Positions 47,318-56,429 of a stretch of 64,000 bases of DNA are shown here, one piece after another. The stretch is taken from positions 7,866,501 through 7,930,500 of the forward strand of contig NZ_CP036298.1 in NCBI RefSeq assembly GCF_007752135.1, in the 5' to 3' direction. A program made the position numbers and the translations under genes. Position 1 is the first letter of the stretch. Every line of letters starts with the position of its first letter. The notes beneath the pieces were generated by a model. It was not told the origin of the DNA, made no database searches, and saw only the letters and a list, made by a program, of their open reading frames with translations. The DNA is from Aureliella helgolandensis (GTDB lineage Bacteria > Planctomycetota > Planctomycetia > Pirellulales > Pirellulaceae).

Positions 47318-47718
47318 GTTTGGGACGCAACCGCCGCGTTGAAATTCAAATTGCTATTAAATCAACAGGCTCAAAAGCCGACACACAATGCGGGCACAGC
47401 CCTTCAAGGGCTATGCACCTGCTGACGGACAACTTTTTTCATGGCATTCTCGACGCTTGCTGCCCCCCGAACCGCACTGCCGCAACCACGGCTACTGCCT
47501 GGTTCAAGTGGCAGGTGACCATTCTCGATTGGCTGTCCGGCTACGGAAATTATCCAAGCGCCCGTTCGCATTATAGGGGTTCGAGGCACGAAGCAAGCGA
47601 TTTCCACCCAGTTCCCATCGAACAATCGATGGCACCACCCGCTCTAGAGCACGCTATAGACTCCACGGCTGCTGTAACACGCCCCCCACCAGTGCATGCA
47701 GGCTTGTGTGGTAGACCA

Positions 47719-49536
47719 CTAACGCCCGATGCCCTTGCGAGGGTCAGGCACGTAAATGTACTGGCCTCGATTCTCTTGGGCGATACTCCTCAAGAGTTGC
47801 TGCCCCTTCGAAGAGTAGAAGGCAATCGTATGAATGGGAACGAGAATTTGTGGGTTTCCCAGTAGGTCATCGACACGGTTTATCTCGCGCAAGAAACGAG
47901 CTACATCCATAGTCGTATCCCCATCAGTCAGCAGGTAGATGGCATCTGGTTCTTTGTCGATCGCAAATTGCAGGGCATCATCGGGAGGTGCGCCTATTCC
48001 GATGCGCTGGACTTCCAACCAGCGTTGGGCGTGTTCGATATTCTCGGGAGTTGCGTAGAGCGCGCGAGGTGAAGGAGTGCGTTCTCCTGGCAACGGAATC
48101 GCTGACAATTCCCGGTTGTAGAAAATGATATAAAATCGCTGCTCGCGTTTCATGCCTGCGATCGATCTCATCAACTCCCCCTTGGCTGCATCCCAGGGGC
48201 CACCTCGCATGCTTCCCGAACCGTCGATCACGAAACAGAAGCAATTCCCACTGGCGGACGCGCCATAGAAACTGGCCCCCGAATGGTTCGGGATTCCCGT
48301 TCCGGAAGCGGCCAAGCCCGTCATGGCTGCAAGCGACGTAACTTGCGACTGCGTATCGGCCAGTCCGCTGAGGGAATCGGTCAAACTCACCTCCAGCCCC
48401 TCGAAACTCTCCACCACGTCCAGAGAGGCCTCAGCCGTTGACTCTGCCGGGGAATCCACCTCCGGCTCTGCAACCTCCCTCGGTGAACTCATTTCCATCG
48501 TAGGCTCGGATACCTCGACCGGCGCCGATTCCAACGCCAGGCTCGCCGCCTGCGACGGTAGCTTCAGGGTAATGAATCCCAGCAATAGAATCAGAACCAG
48601 ATGGGCCAGGGCACTAACCACCAAGCCTCTAATCTTCCAGCGCTTGAGCACGAGCTGCCGCGGTTCTACCACAGTGCTGCCCCGAGCCTCTTTCTCACCG
48701 CACCCTTTCTCACCGCACTCCCTGCCTCGATCGATTCTGGTGCCGCGTTCCTTCTCACGGCCTGCCTGAAGGGAGCCTTCAGCAGCGGCCCCTGGCGGGC
48801 GTCTCCCAACTCGAGGCTTCTCCAGAATTGTGGGGGCTACCGAAGATGGCATGGCCGGAGGATTGAGGGCCGCACCTGCTGGCGGCCGCGCTGCCCTCCC
48901 TGGTTGTCTGTCAGGGGATGACTTTGCGGCGGCCTGCTTCCCGGGTGGTACCTGACGCCACTTCTTTGGGCCGGGCTGCAGAGCGTTCTCGGTACAGCTT
49001 TTTGCATTCGGCACAGCGGCAGCAGCGCGTTCCAGGGGTGGATCGGGAAAGGCTGCGTTTGCGGGAACCGCATGGGGCGGCTCTTCTGCCAGCGGCAACG
49101 CCTCCTCGCGTTGCCGCAATCGCTCAACCGCGTGCTTTTCCAACTGTGCCCAACCGCCCCCCGCGAGTGCCTCCGCCTCACCAGACTCCCCCTGGAGACC
49201 GCTCGGCCGCCCATTCGCCCCAGCCCCATTCGCCCCAGCCCCATTCGATCCGACCTCCCTGCTCCCCAGATGCTCCGGTAATGGTTCTGAGTGAGATTGC
49301 AACCAGGTTCGAAGCGGTTGCACATCCCCCTTCGTGGCGCGTGCTAGCAATATCTCCAGCGCTAAGCGATCGGCTTCCGCTCGAGCTGCAACCGCTTCTT
49401 GGGTTAAAGCTTCGAGCGCGTCGGCGCCCTGTGCTAGCAAAGCTTCGTCTTCACTGGCTGGCGCTCCCCTTGGCTGGCTGAGAAGGGGGGGCATCAAGAA
49501 GGGCATTCGACGGCTCGCCGTGCGCTTGGTTGCCAT
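47719..49536 (-). CDS. Membrane-anchored von Willebrand A protein 2
   Basis: 605 residues from ATG 49536 (AGG about eight bases upstream; the frame is open to 49683). A long cytoplasmic part, rich in Ala/Glu then Pro/Lys, contains a short tandem GANGAGANG stretch. One membrane helix ('VVSALAHLVLILLLGFITL') is followed by an acidic linker and a C-terminal VWA domain with MIDAS DGSGSMRG and 'LLTDGDTTMD'. Related to the VWA protein 1 downstream, mainly in the domain and terminal 'YSSKGQQLLRSIAQENRGQ'. Divergent from the secretin-like gene. Confidence 0.85.
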   Translation of the reverse strand: MATKRTASRRMPFLMPPLLSQPRGAPASEDEALLAQGADALEALTQEAVAARAEADRLALEILLARATKGDVQPLRTWLQSHSEPLPEHLGSREVGSNGAGANGAGANGRPSGLQGESGEAEALAGGGWAQLEKHAVERLRQREEALPLAEEPPHAVPANAAFPDPPLERAAAAVPNAKSCTENALQPGPKKWRQVPPGKQAAAKSSPDRQPGRAARPPAGAALNPPAMPSSVAPTILEKPRVGRRPPGAAAEGSLQAGREKERGTRIDRGRECGEKGCGEKEARGSTVVEPRQLVLKRWKIRGLVVSALAHLVLILLLGFITLKLPSQAASLALESAPVEVSEPTMEMSSPREVAEPEVDSPAESTAEASLDVVESFEGLEVSLTDSLSGLADTQSQVTSLAAMTGLAASGTGIPNHSGASFYGASASGNCFCFVIDGSGSMRGGPWDAAKGELMRSIAGMKREQRFYIIFYNRELSAIPLPGERTPSPRALYATPENIEHAQRWLEVQRIGIGAPPDDALQFAIDKEPDAIYLLTDGDTTMDVARFLREINRVDDLLGNPQILVPIHTIAFYSSKGQQLLRSIAQENRGQYIYVPDPRKGIGR

Positions 49537-49863
49537 GAGACCTGCCTCATTGGAACGGATTTCAACCCCAGACCGATCGGCTTGTTGATATCGCCCACGC
49601 CGCGTCCGCAAGACATAGTTGGAGTCGCCGCTACAGCACGATTCGAGGTGCGAATTTGCGCTAAGACTGAACAGGCAATTCAATCAACAGAGCCGCTACG
49701 GCAACCAGCAACCTGCAAGAACACGTTATTGACTAGCGTTTTCATTTCCCGCAGGACGCCCAATACCGCACTCCCAGTGTCTCACAAACCTCCGAAAGAG
49801 TCAAATTCGATACCGCTGGCTTTGCACTTGGCTTCCACCGGGGGAATTGCCTATAAGCAGCTC
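49537..49863. other. Divergent intergenic region
   Basis: About 327 bases between VWA 2 (minus) and the secretin-like gene (plus). The plus frame stays open through it back to 49582, but the translation looks random. No clear promoter motif seen. Confidence 0.45.
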
Positions 49864-51174
49864 ATGAGAACTCTCTTCCAGGATTGCTTGAAGTTGGACG
49901 CCACCATGCTCCCTGCCACTGCCCATCACCATGCGACAGCGCGACGCAACTCCCCTCCTTCGGACCGAGTTGCACACCTTGTGCCGACAAAACTGTCGGT
50001 GAAGCTTGGCTGGATAGGCTTCGTCGTTGTATTAACCGCCAGTTTGACTCCGGTCACCGTCACGGCCCAACCCTCCACCGCAGCCCCAACTGCCGGTGCG
50101 ACGGGAGCACCGCCAGCGGGTCTTCAAGCGAAGCGCACTGGAGGCGTGCCGAACCTCCCCTCCGACTCAGGACAGATTTGGCAGGAGTACGACCTCACCC
50201 CTTACACCAAAGAGCTGACCAACGTCGACCGCCCTCAACAAGCGGTAGTCGACTGGGTATTGCGGGAAACGGGAACAGACTCATGGTTCACCGATCCCTT
50301 TGGCTTCATCAATGCGGATCGCGACAAACTGCGGGTTTACCACAACGAGCAGATGCAAGATATCGTTCAAGGCGTCTACGAGCGCTTTGTGAACGGCACC
50401 ACCACACCCCAGTTGTACGGATTGCGATTGATTGCAGTCGGCAACCCCAACTGGCGGACTCGGGCGCATGCCATGATGCGCAGCGTTCCAGCCCAATCGC
50501 CGGGAGTCAATGCCTACTTAATCTCGAAAGAGAACACGGCGCTACTGCTGGCGATGATGCGTGGCCGCACAGATTACCGCGAGATCAGCTCGGTCGACCT
50601 CGTCGTGCATAACGGACAATCACAAACACTCGAACAAATTCGAGGCCGCAACTATGTGCAAGACTACGAACCGGCACCGGGGGCTTGGCCTCCCTACCGC
50701 GCAACGACCGGCGAGATTAAGGAGGGCTATCGCTTGCACCTCAGCCCGCTGCTGAGCGTCGACAAATCAACCGTTGACTTAGTGCTCAAATGCAACATCG
50801 ACCAAGTGGAGCGACTCGCCAAAGTCAACCTGGAGCTCCCCCTTCAAACCGGGCAGATTTTCAACGGTCCCATCAATGTGCCTCAAGTCGCCAGCTGGCG
50901 ACTGCATGAACGCTTTCGTTGGCCCGCCGACCAGGTCCTTCTGCTCAGCTGCGGAGTAGTCGCGGCCCCAGAAGGAGCGCCTAACAGCAGCCTTCTTAGC
51001 CAGGGCGGCAACCTACTGGGGATCGATCGCCTACTCCCGCAGAATGGCGATCGGGCCGATGCGCTCATGATCATCGAATATCGCGGCGACGCCACCCAGC
51101 GCAGCGGCAACACCGCTAGCACGAGCAATGGCAGCCCTCTCCCCTCAAGTCCACTCAGCCGCGGCAGGTACTAG
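49864..51174 (+). CDS. Exported protein with secretin-like C-terminal domain
   Basis: About 436 residues from ATG 49864; ATG 49906 and GTG 49981 are alternatives, the last giving a classic Sec signal ('KLSVKLGWIGFVVVLTASLT' ... TAQ). After a Pro/Ala linker, a mixed domain follows. The C-terminal part ('GYRLHLSPLLSVDKSTVDLV', then 'INVPQVASWRLHERFRWPAD' and 'LLLSCGVV') has the layout of the secretin (type II/III) domain beta segments, but without neighbouring N-domains or a pilotin. The secretin relation is tentative. Confidence 0.6.
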   Translation: MRTLFQDCLKLDATMLPATAHHHATARRNSPPSDRVAHLVPTKLSVKLGWIGFVVVLTASLTPVTVTAQPSTAAPTAGATGAPPAGLQAKRTGGVPNLPSDSGQIWQEYDLTPYTKELTNVDRPQQAVVDWVLRETGTDSWFTDPFGFINADRDKLRVYHNEQMQDIVQGVYERFVNGTTTPQLYGLRLIAVGNPNWRTRAHAMMRSVPAQSPGVNAYLISKENTALLLAMMRGRTDYREISSVDLVVHNGQSQTLEQIRGRNYVQDYEPAPGAWPPYRATTGEIKEGYRLHLSPLLSVDKSTVDLVLKCNIDQVERLAKVNLELPLQTGQIFNGPINVPQVASWRLHERFRWPADQVLLLSCGVVAAPEGAPNSSLLSQGGNLLGIDRLLPQNGDRADALMIIEYRGDATQRSGNTASTSNGSPLPSSPLSRGRY

Positions 51175-51551
51175 CCCTCCCCTCCCCCACCGGCCACCCA
51201 ATGCAAGTACAGATGCTGCACTAGGCGGTTCCTACCGCTTCAGTTGTCTCCCGGCTCAAACCGACTCCGCACCACTTGGAACGGTTTCGCTCTCTTCAAT
51301 GCGACCACGACCGCGTCGCATTTCTGGCCACGCAAGTACAAACAGATCTTGCATTCGTAGCACATAGTCCGCCTAGCGAGACCGCCCACCCACCAGGAAC
51401 GCGGCCTCTCTTCAACTCCTTGCGACTCACCTTGGCCCCTCCCAGCTCAAGCTTCCGGGCGAACTAGCTGACGAGAACGTTATCCATGGACGTCGAGCGG
51501 CTTGCAAGCGCCTCCTTCGGCCCCTCTTCACTCATGAACCGGCTGAAGGTA

Positions 51552-51578
51552 AACGCCTAGGCTGAAGGCGTTTTCTCT
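51552..51578 (+). terminator. Hairpin with T-run
   Basis: AACGCC-taggctgaa-GGCGTT followed by TTCTCT. The stem is six base pairs and the T-tract is short; 375 bases downstream of the secretin-like gene, so it may be incidental. Confidence 0.4.
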
Positions 51579-51749
51579 AGGCGCCCAGGCCATTGGACAT
51601 CAAGTTACACCAAATCCCAACTGTCAATCGCACGTTTTCTGGGCGAGCAACCAAGCTGCAACGCAGTGTTTTCCAAGCAAACCTTCGAGCTGTCAATCTA
51701 TTTGCACAATTCCGTCCACAAAGCGCTTCTAGGCAACGCTAACCGACCT

Positions 51750-51755
51750 TATAAT
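51750..51755 (+). promoter_or_regulatory. Candidate -10 box for DUF1559 gene 1
   Basis: A perfect TATAAT in AT-rich DNA, 68 bases before the start codon. The matching -35 is poor. Confidence 0.4.
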
Positions 51756-51822
51756 TACCTCAAGGTGCAATACAGCACCCTTAATCTTTCGTTATCTTTC
51801 TTTTCCTTAAGGAATCCCAGAC

Positions 51823-52944
51823 ATGAAGATTCGTTCATTGAGGCCAGCTTTTACCCTGGTCGAACTTCTGGTGGTTATCGCCATCATCGGTATCCTGGTG
51901 GGCTTGCTGCTACCTGCGGTTCAGGCGGCTCGTGAAGCGGCTCGCCGCATGCAGTGCAGCAACAATCTCAAGCAGCTGTCGCTCGCACAACACAACCACG
52001 CCGATGTGTTCAAGAAGTTTTCGCCAGGAAACAGCGATCCGCGTTGGCAAACCGAATTGAGCGGTGGCAACTCTTGGGACCGCTTAAGCTACCTGACCTC
52101 CACGCTCCCCTACATCGAGCAAACCGCTCTCTACAACCAAATCGCCCCGTACAGCGCGGCTGGTGGTCGACCTTGGACGGTTGACGACCGCACGAATTCG
52201 AGCACCGGTGCCATTATCATCAGTCCCTACAAGTCCAACATTTCGGCGTTCCGCTGTCCATCGGACGGAGTGCAAATCTCCCCCAACACCCCAATGCCCA
52301 CCAACTACGTTGCCAACCGTGGTGACCTTTACCTATCGACGACCAACTGGGAGTGGCGCGGCGTTTTCTCCAACGGGGTGCGTGGCCAAGCCAATTTTGG
52401 AACCATCACCGATGGTACCTCCAACACCATCATGTTCTCCGAGACCACCATTGGTAAGAACTCGGGAACTGCCCTGCAAGATTCGATCCTAACATCGACG
52501 ACTGTAAACACACTTGGCAGCATCGGTGGACCCTTCACCCCTTCGCTATGCTTGGCCACCAAGGGTCCGAACAACACCATCGCTGTTCAAGGCCAAAACA
52601 GTACCAGTGACACCGGCTGGGGCAAGGGACGTCGCTGGGGTGACTCCGCCAATGCGTACACCGGATTCTTCACGATTCAAGCTCCCAACGGCCCTTCCTG
52701 TGCTCTTGGCAATGCTGAGCATGATCAAGTGTCGGCAGCGAGCAGCTTTCACACCGGTGGCGTGAACAGCGCCTTCTGCGACGGTTCGGTCCACTTCATC
52801 TCCCAAAGCATTGACACCGGAGACCTGACGTTTACCGTCGACACTCCTGCGAACACACGAACCTACGCCGGTCGCTCCTACTGGGGCGTCTGGGGAGCAC
52901 TCGGCTCCATGAGCGGCGGAGAAAGCTCCACTTACCAAGAGTAA
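51823..52944 (+). CDS. DUF1559 prepilin-like protein 1
   Basis: 373 residues. Starts with a type IV prepilin-like signal: a short basic stretch (MKIRSLRPAFTLVELLVV) with the usual Phe-Thr-Leu-Val-Glu, a hydrophobic helix to residue 34, then 'AAREAARRMQCSNNLKQLSL'. The H-x9-DG motif typical of DUF1559 lies in 'SFHTGGVNSAFCDGSVHFIS'. AAGGAA precedes the ATG. Such proteins are secreted, pseudopilin-like and very abundant in planctomycetes. Nearly identical in protein to DUF1559 gene 2 (56430). Its lipoprotein partner follows. Confidence 0.95.
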   Translation: MKIRSLRPAFTLVELLVVIAIIGILVGLLLPAVQAAREAARRMQCSNNLKQLSLAQHNHADVFKKFSPGNSDPRWQTELSGGNSWDRLSYLTSTLPYIEQTALYNQIAPYSAAGGRPWTVDDRTNSSTGAIIISPYKSNISAFRCPSDGVQISPNTPMPTNYVANRGDLYLSTTNWEWRGVFSNGVRGQANFGTITDGTSNTIMFSETTIGKNSGTALQDSILTSTTVNTLGSIGGPFTPSLCLATKGPNNTIAVQGQNSTSDTGWGKGRRWGDSANAYTGFFTIQAPNGPSCALGNAEHDQVSAASSFHTGGVNSAFCDGSVHFISQSIDTGDLTFTVDTPANTRTYAGRSYWGVWGALGSMSGGESSTYQE

Positions 52945-53078
52945 GCTGAGCCCCCCTCTCGAAGGCCTCTCCCCTTTCAGGCTGTTGCCGGAAGGGGTTG
53001 GCGGATACGGGGAACCCACGAGCGGGCCCGCGTCGTGCAGACGACCGCTCCTGGTTCACAATCGCCAATTTTAAGACT

Positions 53079-53106
53079 GAAGGGCTGGTGCTGACTCCAG
53101 CCCTTC
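53079..53106 (+). other. Strong intercistronic hairpin 1
   Basis: GAAGGGCTGG-tgctgact-CCAGCCCTTC: a perfect ten-base stem, eight-base loop, between DUF1559 gene 1 and its lipoprotein gene. No T-run follows, so it looks like an mRNA processing or stability element more than a terminator. A counterpart exists at 57584-57613. Confidence 0.7.
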
Positions 53107-53161
53107 TGCGTTGACATTCCACACTTCAAATTCATCCACCGGGATCTTTAGGAACTTTCGA

Positions 53162-53638
53162 ATGCGTACAGCTCTTGTTGCCGCCAGCCTGCTGGCCCTC
53201 CTTTCTGGCTGTGGAGACGGCCTGGGTGTCTCGCCGGTGACCGGCACGGTTTCTCTCGATGGCAACCCAATTGCTGGCGCCACCGTCACCTTCCAGCCTC
53301 TTGAGGGTGGAACGGGAATGCCTGCCGTCGGACGTACCGACGATAGTGGCAAGTACAGCGTCACCGACATGCGGGCTGAGGCCATTGGAAGCGGTGCCGC
53401 CCCAGGTGAGTACAAGGTTGGCGTCATGTGGTACGAAGCTGGCAGCACCGATACCATTGCCGCCGAGGGAAGTAGCGATGCGGCGCAGGGCGGAGCCAAC
53501 AAGCCAGTTGGAGGCAAGTCCTTGCTGCCGATGGCATACCAAAATGCCAACACCTCCGGACTAACCGCCAGTGTCAAAGCGGGTACAGAAAACAACTTCG
53601 ACTTCAACCTCGACAGCAAATACAAGCCAGGCAAGTAA
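53162..53638 (+). CDS. Lipoprotein with carboxypeptidase-regulatory-like domain 1
   Basis: 158 residues from ATG 53162, AGGAA eight bases upstream. A lipobox LSGC ends the signal peptide (MRTALVAASLLALLSGC). The mature part is a beta-sandwich-like domain of the carboxypeptidase-regulatory/transthyretin type: 'SPVTGTVSLDGNPIAGATVT', then 'GEYKVGV'. Co-located with DUF1559 gene 1 and a close paralogue of the lipoprotein at 57658. Probably outer-membrane or peri-cell-surface. Exact role unknown. Confidence 0.9.
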   Translation: MRTALVAASLLALLSGCGDGLGVSPVTGTVSLDGNPIAGATVTFQPLEGGTGMPAVGRTDDSGKYSVTDMRAEAIGSGAAPGEYKVGVMWYEAGSTDTIAAEGSSDAAQGGANKPVGGKSLLPMAYQNANTSGLTASVKAGTENNFDFNLDSKYKPGK

Positions 53639-53866
53639 CCGCTGTAAATTTGGCTACCTGCAACGCCGCCCTAACACCAGCGGTAATTCACAGGTTAATC
53701 AGCCCGCCCCCCGGCTCGCTAAAACGGCAAGCCTGCGGCGCGGGCCTGTTGGCGTGGATTGCCGCGCGGGGGAGGAAGCGAGCCATTCCCTCGGCGCAAC
53801 TGTCTTCCAAACACTGCCAGCGCTCCGGAATCGACATGCTGCCACTGCGGCTCCCTGAGCCTCCCC

Positions 53867-55591
53867 TCAATCGCGAGGGTGATTACCACCGTCCTCCACT
53901 AGCAAAACATCCCCACCCTCGGTGAGGATATATTGCCGGTTAACTTCCAAGCCACCATACTCAATCCGATCTCCACCCCAGTCGACGAAGACCCGATCCA
54001 CGGCCTGCCCAGCTCCAATCCCAAAATAGAGTCGCGCACCGTAGGAACTCTGGTACCCGCGACCGCTTCTCTGCTCAGCGACTTGGGCAAGCCCTTCACT
54101 GAGAACAGTAACCCTCGCCCCCACACCATCGCGGTTGAAACGCTCCCCCTGTAAAATCAGTTGCACCCAGTGAGCCTGATTGGGCGATCGGTTTTGCAAG
54201 TAATTTGCTGCAGCGGCATGATTGGAGACCACACAATCCACATCGCCGTCGTTGTCGAAGTCCTCGAAAGCCAAACCCCGCGAGCTTTCGATCAACTGCA
54301 TCCCGTCGCCGGACTCACCGGTCACGCTCACGAATCGCCCGCTCCCATCGTTGGCCAGCAAACTGTTCTTCACTTTGTATTCGGTCAAGGGTTCGATGGC
54401 ATGTGCATTCTTCAGCAGATGCCCGTTGGCGATCATTAAATCGCGATCTCCGTCGTTGTCGAAATCGACCAATCCGGCTCCCCAATTGGCATGGGGCACG
54501 ACCTCTTGACCGGCCCGACTGGACTGGGTGATATCTTCGAAGCCAAACGCCTCGGCATTGCGAAACAGGATGGGCGCTTGGCCTGAATAATCGGTAACAA
54601 ATAGATCTTCCAAGCCGTCGTTATCGATATCGCCTGCCTCTACCCCCATACTCCCCACCGGCACTCCCGCTGAGTTTGTGGCCGCAGCATACAACTCAGC
54701 CTCCTCTTGGAATCGACCATTTCCGTCATTGACGAACAATAGATTGGGACGCGCATCACAGCAGACAAAAATGTCGATATCTCCATCCGCATCGAAATCA
54801 CCGCAAGTCACGCCCATACTCGGGGCAGCAACACTGCCGATCCCCGAGGCCTCGCTAATGTCGCTGAACCCACCCGCTCCATCGTTGAGAAACAGTCGAT
54901 CGTGGCGGTATTCAAAATCATCGGGCCCTGGAGAGTAGGGAAATGCCGTGGGCAGCAAGCGTTCATAGCGCGGGAAATTGAACTCAACGTAATCCGCAAC
55001 ATACAGGTCGAGATCACCATCGTTCTCAATATCGAACCAAGCGACTCCAGCCCCAAATACGACTCCGCTGTTCGACACTCCAGCGGCTCCCGTCACGTCC
55101 TCAAAAGTCCCGTCGCCGAGATTGCGTAACAGACTTACCGAACCAAAATTAGACGCCGCGATGTCCTTGAAGCCATCGTTGTCGAAATCCGCAACAGCCG
55201 CTCCAAGGCTGAACTGCTCCTCATGCAACCGCGCCCATCGCGTCGTGCGCTGCCAGGTTTGCCCGTCCCTATTGCGGTACAGCTGGTTCAGCGGTGCGGG
55301 AGCCGCTTGCAAGCCCTTCAAACTCGCGCCATTGAGAAAATAGGCGTCGATCCAGCCGTCATTGTCGTAGTCCAGCGACGCCAGCCCACTCCCCATGAAG
55401 CTCACGAGAAAACCGCTCCCCTCCGCCACGCCATCCTCATGAGTGAAGTCAAGACGGGAAGCTTGAGTGGCGTCATGAAACGACAGCCCCGACTGTGCAT
55501 GCACGGGCCTCCCCGCAATCGAGGCAAACCAGACTAACACAGCCAGAGAAAGCCAGCCGGAGACTCCCTGCCTGCGCACTGACCACCCCAT
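53867..55591 (-). CDS. ASPIC/UnbV (CRTAC1-like) FG-GAP repeat protein 1
   Basis: 574 residues from ATG 55591, which begins a signal peptide ending HAQ (the frame extends to a GTG at 55810). The body is a run of FG-GAP/VCBS repeats of the D-x-D-N-D-G type ('DYDNDGWIDAYFLNG', 'DFDNDGFKDIAASNFG', 'DFDADGDIDIFVCCDAR', 'DFDNDGDRDLMIANGH'), forming a beta-propeller with Ca-binding loops. The C-terminal ASPIC/UnbV domain is seen in 'GRGYQSSYGARLYFG'. An exported, probably surface protein. Lies between the two DUF1559 cassettes on the opposite strand. Confidence 0.93.
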   Translation of the reverse strand: MGWSVRRQGVSGWLSLAVLVWFASIAGRPVHAQSGLSFHDATQASRLDFTHEDGVAEGSGFLVSFMGSGLASLDYDNDGWIDAYFLNGASLKGLQAAPAPLNQLYRNRDGQTWQRTTRWARLHEEQFSLGAAVADFDNDGFKDIAASNFGSVSLLRNLGDGTFEDVTGAAGVSNSGVVFGAGVAWFDIENDGDLDLYVADYVEFNFPRYERLLPTAFPYSPGPDDFEYRHDRLFLNDGAGGFSDISEASGIGSVAAPSMGVTCGDFDADGDIDIFVCCDARPNLLFVNDGNGRFQEEAELYAAATNSAGVPVGSMGVEAGDIDNDGLEDLFVTDYSGQAPILFRNAEAFGFEDITQSSRAGQEVVPHANWGAGLVDFDNDGDRDLMIANGHLLKNAHAIEPLTEYKVKNSLLANDGSGRFVSVTGESGDGMQLIESSRGLAFEDFDNDGDVDCVVSNHAAAANYLQNRSPNQAHWVQLILQGERFNRDGVGARVTVLSEGLAQVAEQRSGRGYQSSYGARLYFGIGAGQAVDRVFVDWGGDRIEYGGLEVNRQYILTEGGDVLLVEDGGNHPRD

Positions 55592-56429
55592 ACATGCAGG
55601 CCAGCCCACTCCACCCACGCCACCAACGCAAAGACCTTCATCGACGCGAAGACGATTTTTGGTGGGAGCTCTCACCAAACTGCTTAGCAGAGCGACCATC
55701 TGGCGGCCTGGCTTCCCGGGTCTTGAAAGAATCGCCATGCCAGCACGCACCCAATCACGTAGAAGTTGGTGAAAATCGGAGACACCGTAGAGCAGGCCGC
55801 GGCAGGACACTCCACAGATCTGAAGGGCTAAACTAGCCAGAATTATACGCGCAGCAAGGACCTCGGGAGAGCCCAGCAGTCGTCCGGCACCAGCTCCACC
55901 TTACCAGTCTCCCGAACAACGCTACCAACAGGAACCTAGACAACGACAGCAACTGAGACGACGCAGTCTCCCCGGGAAGGCCGGAATAGCCATCTGAACT
56001 ACTAAACCACGCAGCACCGCTCCTGCTCACTGGCGCCCTGCCGATTGCCACCAACTGCTCGCTTGCCTCCCAGCCTCTGACTGTACAGATTGAAAATAGC
56101 CGGCCAACCATTCCATCCGACCGCTTCCCCCAAACCGCCTAACGGGATGCTTATATTTCTCGTGAATGCAAGCCCCAGCGTGATCTAAACCTTTAAGCCG
56201 TCGCTACTCCAACTGCAGCAAGAAACCAACAAGGTGCCTAAACACGCCCCTAAATCGCATTCTCATCCGGATACCCACCAATAATTCCCTAATTCCGAGA
56301 AGAATTCCCCCTCATAAGACTTTAATTAATAACCTTTCCTTCATACAATCACTAGCTGCATATCTACATATCCACATGTGGAATGCCGTTGCTATCTCTT
56401 CTTTTTCTGTTTTCTGGAGCTTCTGTTTT
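55592..56429. other. Intergenic region upstream of DUF1559 gene 2
   Basis: About 840 bases. The first 220 continue the open frame of the ASPIC gene but are not needed for it. 56260-56420 is AT-rich with TTAATTAATAACC, and a perfect palindrome TCCACATGTGGA at 56371-56382; promoter and operator for DUF1559 gene 2 are likely here. Confidence 0.5.
56371..56382. promoter_or_regulatory. Palindrome TCCACATGTGGA upstream of DUF1559 gene 2
   Basis: A 12-base perfect palindrome 48 bases before the ATG at 56430; possible operator, no direct evidence. Confidence 0.35.

Larger units (their letters stand above)
47099..47718. other. Intergenic region with dispersed elements
   Basis: About 620 bases between the two VWA genes. 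47192-47317 holds one reverse and two forward copies (one truncated) of the dispersed element. The rest, 47318-47718, shows no gene or RNA I could support; a plus-strand open frame crossing it overlaps the VWA 2 gene and was rejected. Confidence 0.6.
51175..51822. other. Intergenic region with hairpin and DUF1559 promoter
   Basis: About 650 bases. It contains a hairpin with T-run at 51552-51578 and, close to the DUF1559 start, a TATAAT at 51750-51755 followed by a pyrimidine-rich leader. Nothing else recognised. Confidence 0.55.

Noticed and set aside
47302-47865. 187-codon plus-strand frame between the VWA genes
   Set aside because: Overlaps the VWA 2 gene on the other strand and starts inside a dispersed repeat; no domain pattern.
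49582-49863. N-terminal extension of the secretin-like gene
   Set aside because: About 94 extra residues without family-like sequence; the signal peptide lies further downstream.
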